A stretch of 64,000 bases of DNA from Chitinophaga parva. Lineage in GTDB: Bacteria > Bacteroidota > Bacteroidia > Chitinophagales > Chitinophagaceae. Below the pieces are notes generated by a model. The model was not told the DNA's origin, searched no databases, and worked only from the letters and a program-made list of their open reading frames with translations. The position numbers and the translations under genes are program-made. Shown piece after piece: positions 61,816 through 64,000 of the stretch. Location: assembly GCF_003071345.1 (NCBI RefSeq), contig NZ_QCYK01000003.1, positions 62,001-126,000 on the forward strand. The letters run 5' to 3'. Every line of letters begins with the position of its first letter. Position 1 is the stretch's first letter.

Positions 61816-62712
61816 ATGAAAGTTCTCATCACCGGCAGCAACGGGCTGCTGGGACAGTACCTGATACAAACCTTTGCCGCCGATCCGCGTTACACTATCA
61901 TTGCCACGGGCCGCGGGGAAAACCGCCTGCGCCGCCGCCATGGTTACACCTATGAGCCGCTGGACTTTACAGACAAGGATGCCGTAACGGCGTTGGTAAA
62001 AAAGCATATGCCGCAGGTGATCATCCACTCCGGGGCCATGACCCAGGTAGATGATTGTGAGCGCAACAAGGAAGCCTGCTGGGCTGCCAATGTAGATGCC
62101 ACGCAATACCTGCTGGAAGCGGCCACCCCGCTGCAAAGTTTTTTCCTGCAGCTGTCCACAGATTTCATCTTTGACGGCCTGGCGGGCCCCTACCAGGAAG
62201 ACGATGCACCCAATCCCATCAGCTACTATGGCGCCACCAAAGTGGCCGCGGAACGGCTGGTAAAACATGCCGCCCTGCCCTGGGCCATTGTGCGCACAGT
62301 GCTGGTGTATGGCGTGGCAGACGATCCGCGCCGCAGCAACATTATCACCTGGGTGAAGCAAAACCTGGAACAGGGGAAGTCCATCAAAGTAGTGGATGAC
62401 CAGTGGCGCACACCTACCCTGGTGCAGGACCTGGCCCTGGGGTGCAAGCTGGTAGTGGACCAACGGGCTACGGGAGTGTTCCATATTTCCGGAAAGGAAG
62501 TGCTTACGCCTTACCAGATGGCGCTGCAGGTGGCGGATTATTTCCAGCTCAATGCAGCCCTGATGGAAAAGGTAACCGCGGATACGTTTACACAAGCGGG
62601 TAAGCGCCCGGCAAAAACAGGTTTCATTATCGACAAGGCTACTAACGTACTTGGCTATACGCCGAGAAGTTTTGCTGAAGGACTGGAGATCGTAGCAGGG
62701 CAGTTGGAATAA
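61816..62712 (+). CDS. RmlD-like NAD(P)-dependent sugar-nucleotide reductase
   Basis: A 298-residue extended short-chain dehydrogenase of the RmlD (dTDP-4-dehydrorhamnose reductase) type. The Rossmann site is VLITGSNGLLGQYL; VIIHSGAMTQVDDCE and the catalytic Tyr-Lys pair (SYYGATKVAAERL) follow STDFIFDGLAGPYQEDD. Genes of the rhamnose pathway (rmlA, B, C) are not adjacent, so it may serve another sugar. ATG 61816 (MKVLITGSNG) is the family start; the frame opens earlier. It follows the peptidase by 19 bp, with co-transcription likely. Confidence 0.85.
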   Translation: MKVLITGSNGLLGQYLIQTFAADPRYTIIATGRGENRLRRRHGYTYEPLDFTDKDAVTALVKKHMPQVIIHSGAMTQVDDCERNKEACWAANVDATQYLLEAATPLQSFFLQLSTDFIFDGLAGPYQEDDAPNPISYYGATKVAAERLVKHAALPWAIVRTVLVYGVADDPRRSNIITWVKQNLEQGKSIKVVDDQWRTPTLVQDLALGCKLVVDQRATGVFHISGKEVLTPYQMALQVADYFQLNAALMEKVTADTFTQAGKRPAKTGFIIDKATNVLGYTPRSFAEGLEIVAGQLE

Positions 62713-62715
62713 AAT

Positions 62716-62749
62716 CGTACAACGTACAACGTACAGCGTACAACGTACT
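62716..62749. repeat. GTACARC heptamer array, left arm (RmlD-like gene side)
   Basis: About five GTACAAC/GTACAGC units begin 3 bp after the stop codon. The facing arm is at 62852-62893. Confidence 0.9.
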
Positions 62750-62797
62750 TTCCTTCGCGGCGTTAGTGATCAGCTCAAGACCTGGTTATAAAACATA

Positions 62798-62838
62798 TAA
62801 AGCGAAAGCCGCATCATCCCGATGCGGCTTTCGCTTTA
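62798..62838. terminator. Bidirectional terminator between RmlD-like and HU/SPOR genes
   Basis: A perfect 18-bp stem (arms from 62798 and from 62821) with loop ATCCC; key arms TAAAGCGAAAGCC and GGCTTTCGCTTTA. It sits between the two facing heptamer arrays. Confidence 0.9.
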
Positions 62839-62851
62839 TGCTTCGCCTCAA

Positions 62852-62893
62852 TGTACGTTGTACGCTGTACGTTGTACGTTGTACGCTGTACGA
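62852..62893. repeat. GTACARC heptamer array, right arm (HU/SPOR gene side)
   Basis: Six reverse-orientation units end 1 bp before the stop codon of the HU/SPOR gene (62895). Confidence 0.9.
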
Positions 62894-62894
62894 T

Positions 62895-63869
62895 TTACTG
62901 TTCTACATAAACCTTCCCCAGCTTATAACTGGCCATTTTCTTCTTCATGCTGGCCGTATCTGCTGCTGCGGTAGGCATGGCGATGCGGAAGAAAGCTGTA
63001 TCGCTGCTGGGATAGATCATCACCGTGCGGAAGCTGGAATCTGTTTGCAGTTGGTTGTATTTGATATAAGCCTTGGCACTGTCACTGCGGGGATAGCTGC
63101 GGAACACTACGCGGTAAGTGGTCGCTGCAGCGACAGGCGCTGTGGTGGCGGTTTCCGGCGTGGTGGTTACGGTGCTGTCCTGCACGGAGGCCTGCTCCGT
63201 AAGGCTGGAATCTACCAGGGGCTTGGGCTGTTCTTCCGCGGGGGCGGGCTGCTGGGAAGTGTACCACCAGATACCCAGGCCGGTAAGCAGGATGATGATC
63301 ACCACGGGAATGGCTATCCATGCCATGCTTTTGCGGGGGGCTTCCGGGGTGTCCCAGTCGTCTCCACCGGTATTGTCCACCGGGGCTTCGGGGATCAGCG
63401 TTTCTGGTGTTTCCTCGTCCAGGGTTTCGGGCACGATGGGTTGCTCCGGCTCCGGCTGTATGGGTGTGTAATGGGTTTGTGGCGCTACGTTCAGGGTGTC
63501 CATATAACCGGGCAGCACCACCGGCAGGAAGGTGATATGGCCATGGGCATCCTGCTCCAGGGTACCTATACCTTCCAGCTGTACTTTTTCCCCGGCGGCC
63601 AGGGGCTGCAGGACCTCTTCCAGGCCTTTATTCATCCGCAGTTCCGCGGCATAGTCCAGGAGGTTTTCATTATGGGCTATCCAACGCTGGCAGTCGCCAT
63701 CATTGTCCCACAGGGGAGAAAAAGTGATCAGTTGCTGGGGAGGTGTAAGGGTACGGTCGGCTGCATGATACCGCGCGGGCACATGCTGCAGGTGGAAGGT
63801 ACCTATCCTGGGCACCACGGCTACCTGCCGGCTAAACAGTACTTCCTGGAGGTATTGCTGTATTATCAA
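62895..63869 (-). CDS. HU-CCDC81 and SPOR domain membrane protein
   Basis: A 324-residue protein with an N-terminal HU-like CCDC81 domain (IQQYLQEVLFSRQVAVVPRI and GFG-like repeats up to about 125), a Pro/Glu-rich linker, one membrane helix (WIAIPVVIIILLTGLGIWW, about 190) and a C-terminal SPOR domain (TTYRVVFRSYPRSDSAKAY to the end) that binds septal peptidoglycan. This architecture is typical of Bacteroidota and links a DNA-like-binding fold to the cell wall. No ATG is available: the in-frame codon at 63869 is TTG and an upstream stop is at 63881-63879, so TTG is the start. Confidence 0.85.
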   Translation of the reverse strand: MIIQQYLQEVLFSRQVAVVPRIGTFHLQHVPARYHAADRTLTPPQQLITFSPLWDNDGDCQRWIAHNENLLDYAAELRMNKGLEEVLQPLAAGEKVQLEGIGTLEQDAHGHITFLPVVLPGYMDTLNVAPQTHYTPIQPEPEQPIVPETLDEETPETLIPEAPVDNTGGDDWDTPEAPRKSMAWIAIPVVIIILLTGLGIWWYTSQQPAPAEEQPKPLVDSSLTEQASVQDSTVTTTPETATTAPVAAATTYRVVFRSYPRSDSAKAYIKYNQLQTDSSFRTVMIYPSSDTAFFRIAMPTAAADTASMKKKMASYKLGKVYVEQ

Positions 63870-63896
63870 AACGGTGATTTATGGCACAAGTTTACA

Positions 63897-64000
63897 TTAA
63901 AATTTGAACATCACGCCACCCAGCACATTGATCCCGTAATTCTGGTAGCCGTACCAGCGTTGATAATGGCTGTTGAAAAGATTGTTGGCGGTGAACCACA
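63897..64000 (-). CDS. Partial outer-membrane (TonB-receptor-like) protein, C-terminus
   Basis: The final 33 codons before a TAA at 63899-63897 read WFTANNLFNSHYQRWYG...VMFKF. The TANNLF phrase followed by alternating aromatic and hydrophobic residues and a terminal Phe is the usual last two strands of TonB-dependent receptors or related barrels. The gene continues beyond the right edge. It lies 27 bp upstream of the HU/SPOR gene on the same strand. Confidence 0.7.
   Translation of the reverse strand, partial: WFTANNLFNSHYQRWYGYQNYGINVLGGVMFKF

Overview
The window looks like a chromosomal segment of a Bacteroidota bacterium, most likely a Chitinophagaceae member close to Chitinophaga. This rests on several kinds of evidence: promoters with the TAnnTTTG -7 box, a type B type IX secretion (T9SS) sorting domain next to a PorP/SprF protein, an HU-CCDC81/SPOR protein, a TonB-receptor-like C-terminus, OmpA with a thrombospondin-3 linker, and the medium-high GC of the coding DNA. 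No rRNA, tRNA, transposase, integrase or CRISPR array was seen. The species-level guess is inference from gene content.

Layout. 1-1201: an Asp/Asn beta-hydroxylase operon (minus), divergent from a short promoter-to-terminator unit with no recognised product. 1327-13402: a Tat-exported Gfo/Idh/MocA oxidoreductase, then a tight four-gene block (tail-collar protein, signal-less periplasmic-binding-fold protein, 2,671-residue T9SS adhesin, PorP/SprF). 13759-19973: family 39 glycosyltransferase, recQ, a 1-kb gap with repeats, a Tat-exported TIM-barrel protein and a small conserved protein. 20146-24984: proline dehydrogenase, thyA-folA and dnaG. 25329-27853: two small lipoproteins and two outer-membrane barrels, the last truncated. 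27931-34396: thiolase, pyruvate dehydrogenase E1 beta, cysE-cysM and an NtrC-type regulator with no DNA-binding domain. 34430-41861: hydrolase, cobalamin-binding MerR regulator, lepB, cdd, a TPR protein, argS and an acetyltransferase. 42170-49695: OmpA, dnaK, dipeptide epimerase, a cytoplasmic gingipain-like peptidase with a small partner, and a cysteine-free peroxiredoxin-like protein. 49973-64000: histidine kinase, PH-domain protein, coaA, aldehyde dehydrogenase, MFS pump, pfkA-pyk, prolyl oligopeptidase, an RmlD-like reductase, the HU/SPOR protein and the end of an outer-membrane receptor.

Most genes are core metabolism or envelope functions: folate/dTMP, glycolysis, cysteine, pantothenate, protein export. 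The unusual material lies in three places. First, two families of 7-bp tandem repeats (GTACARC and YTAGGTC) sit within about 12 bp of stop codons and often form facing arms around a terminator. Second, the tail-collar/binding-protein/adhesin/SprF block looks like one functional unit. Third, the bicistron of a signal-less C25 peptidase and an 86-residue protein resembles an intracellular caspase-type module. All functional statements come from reading the sequence; no database search was run.
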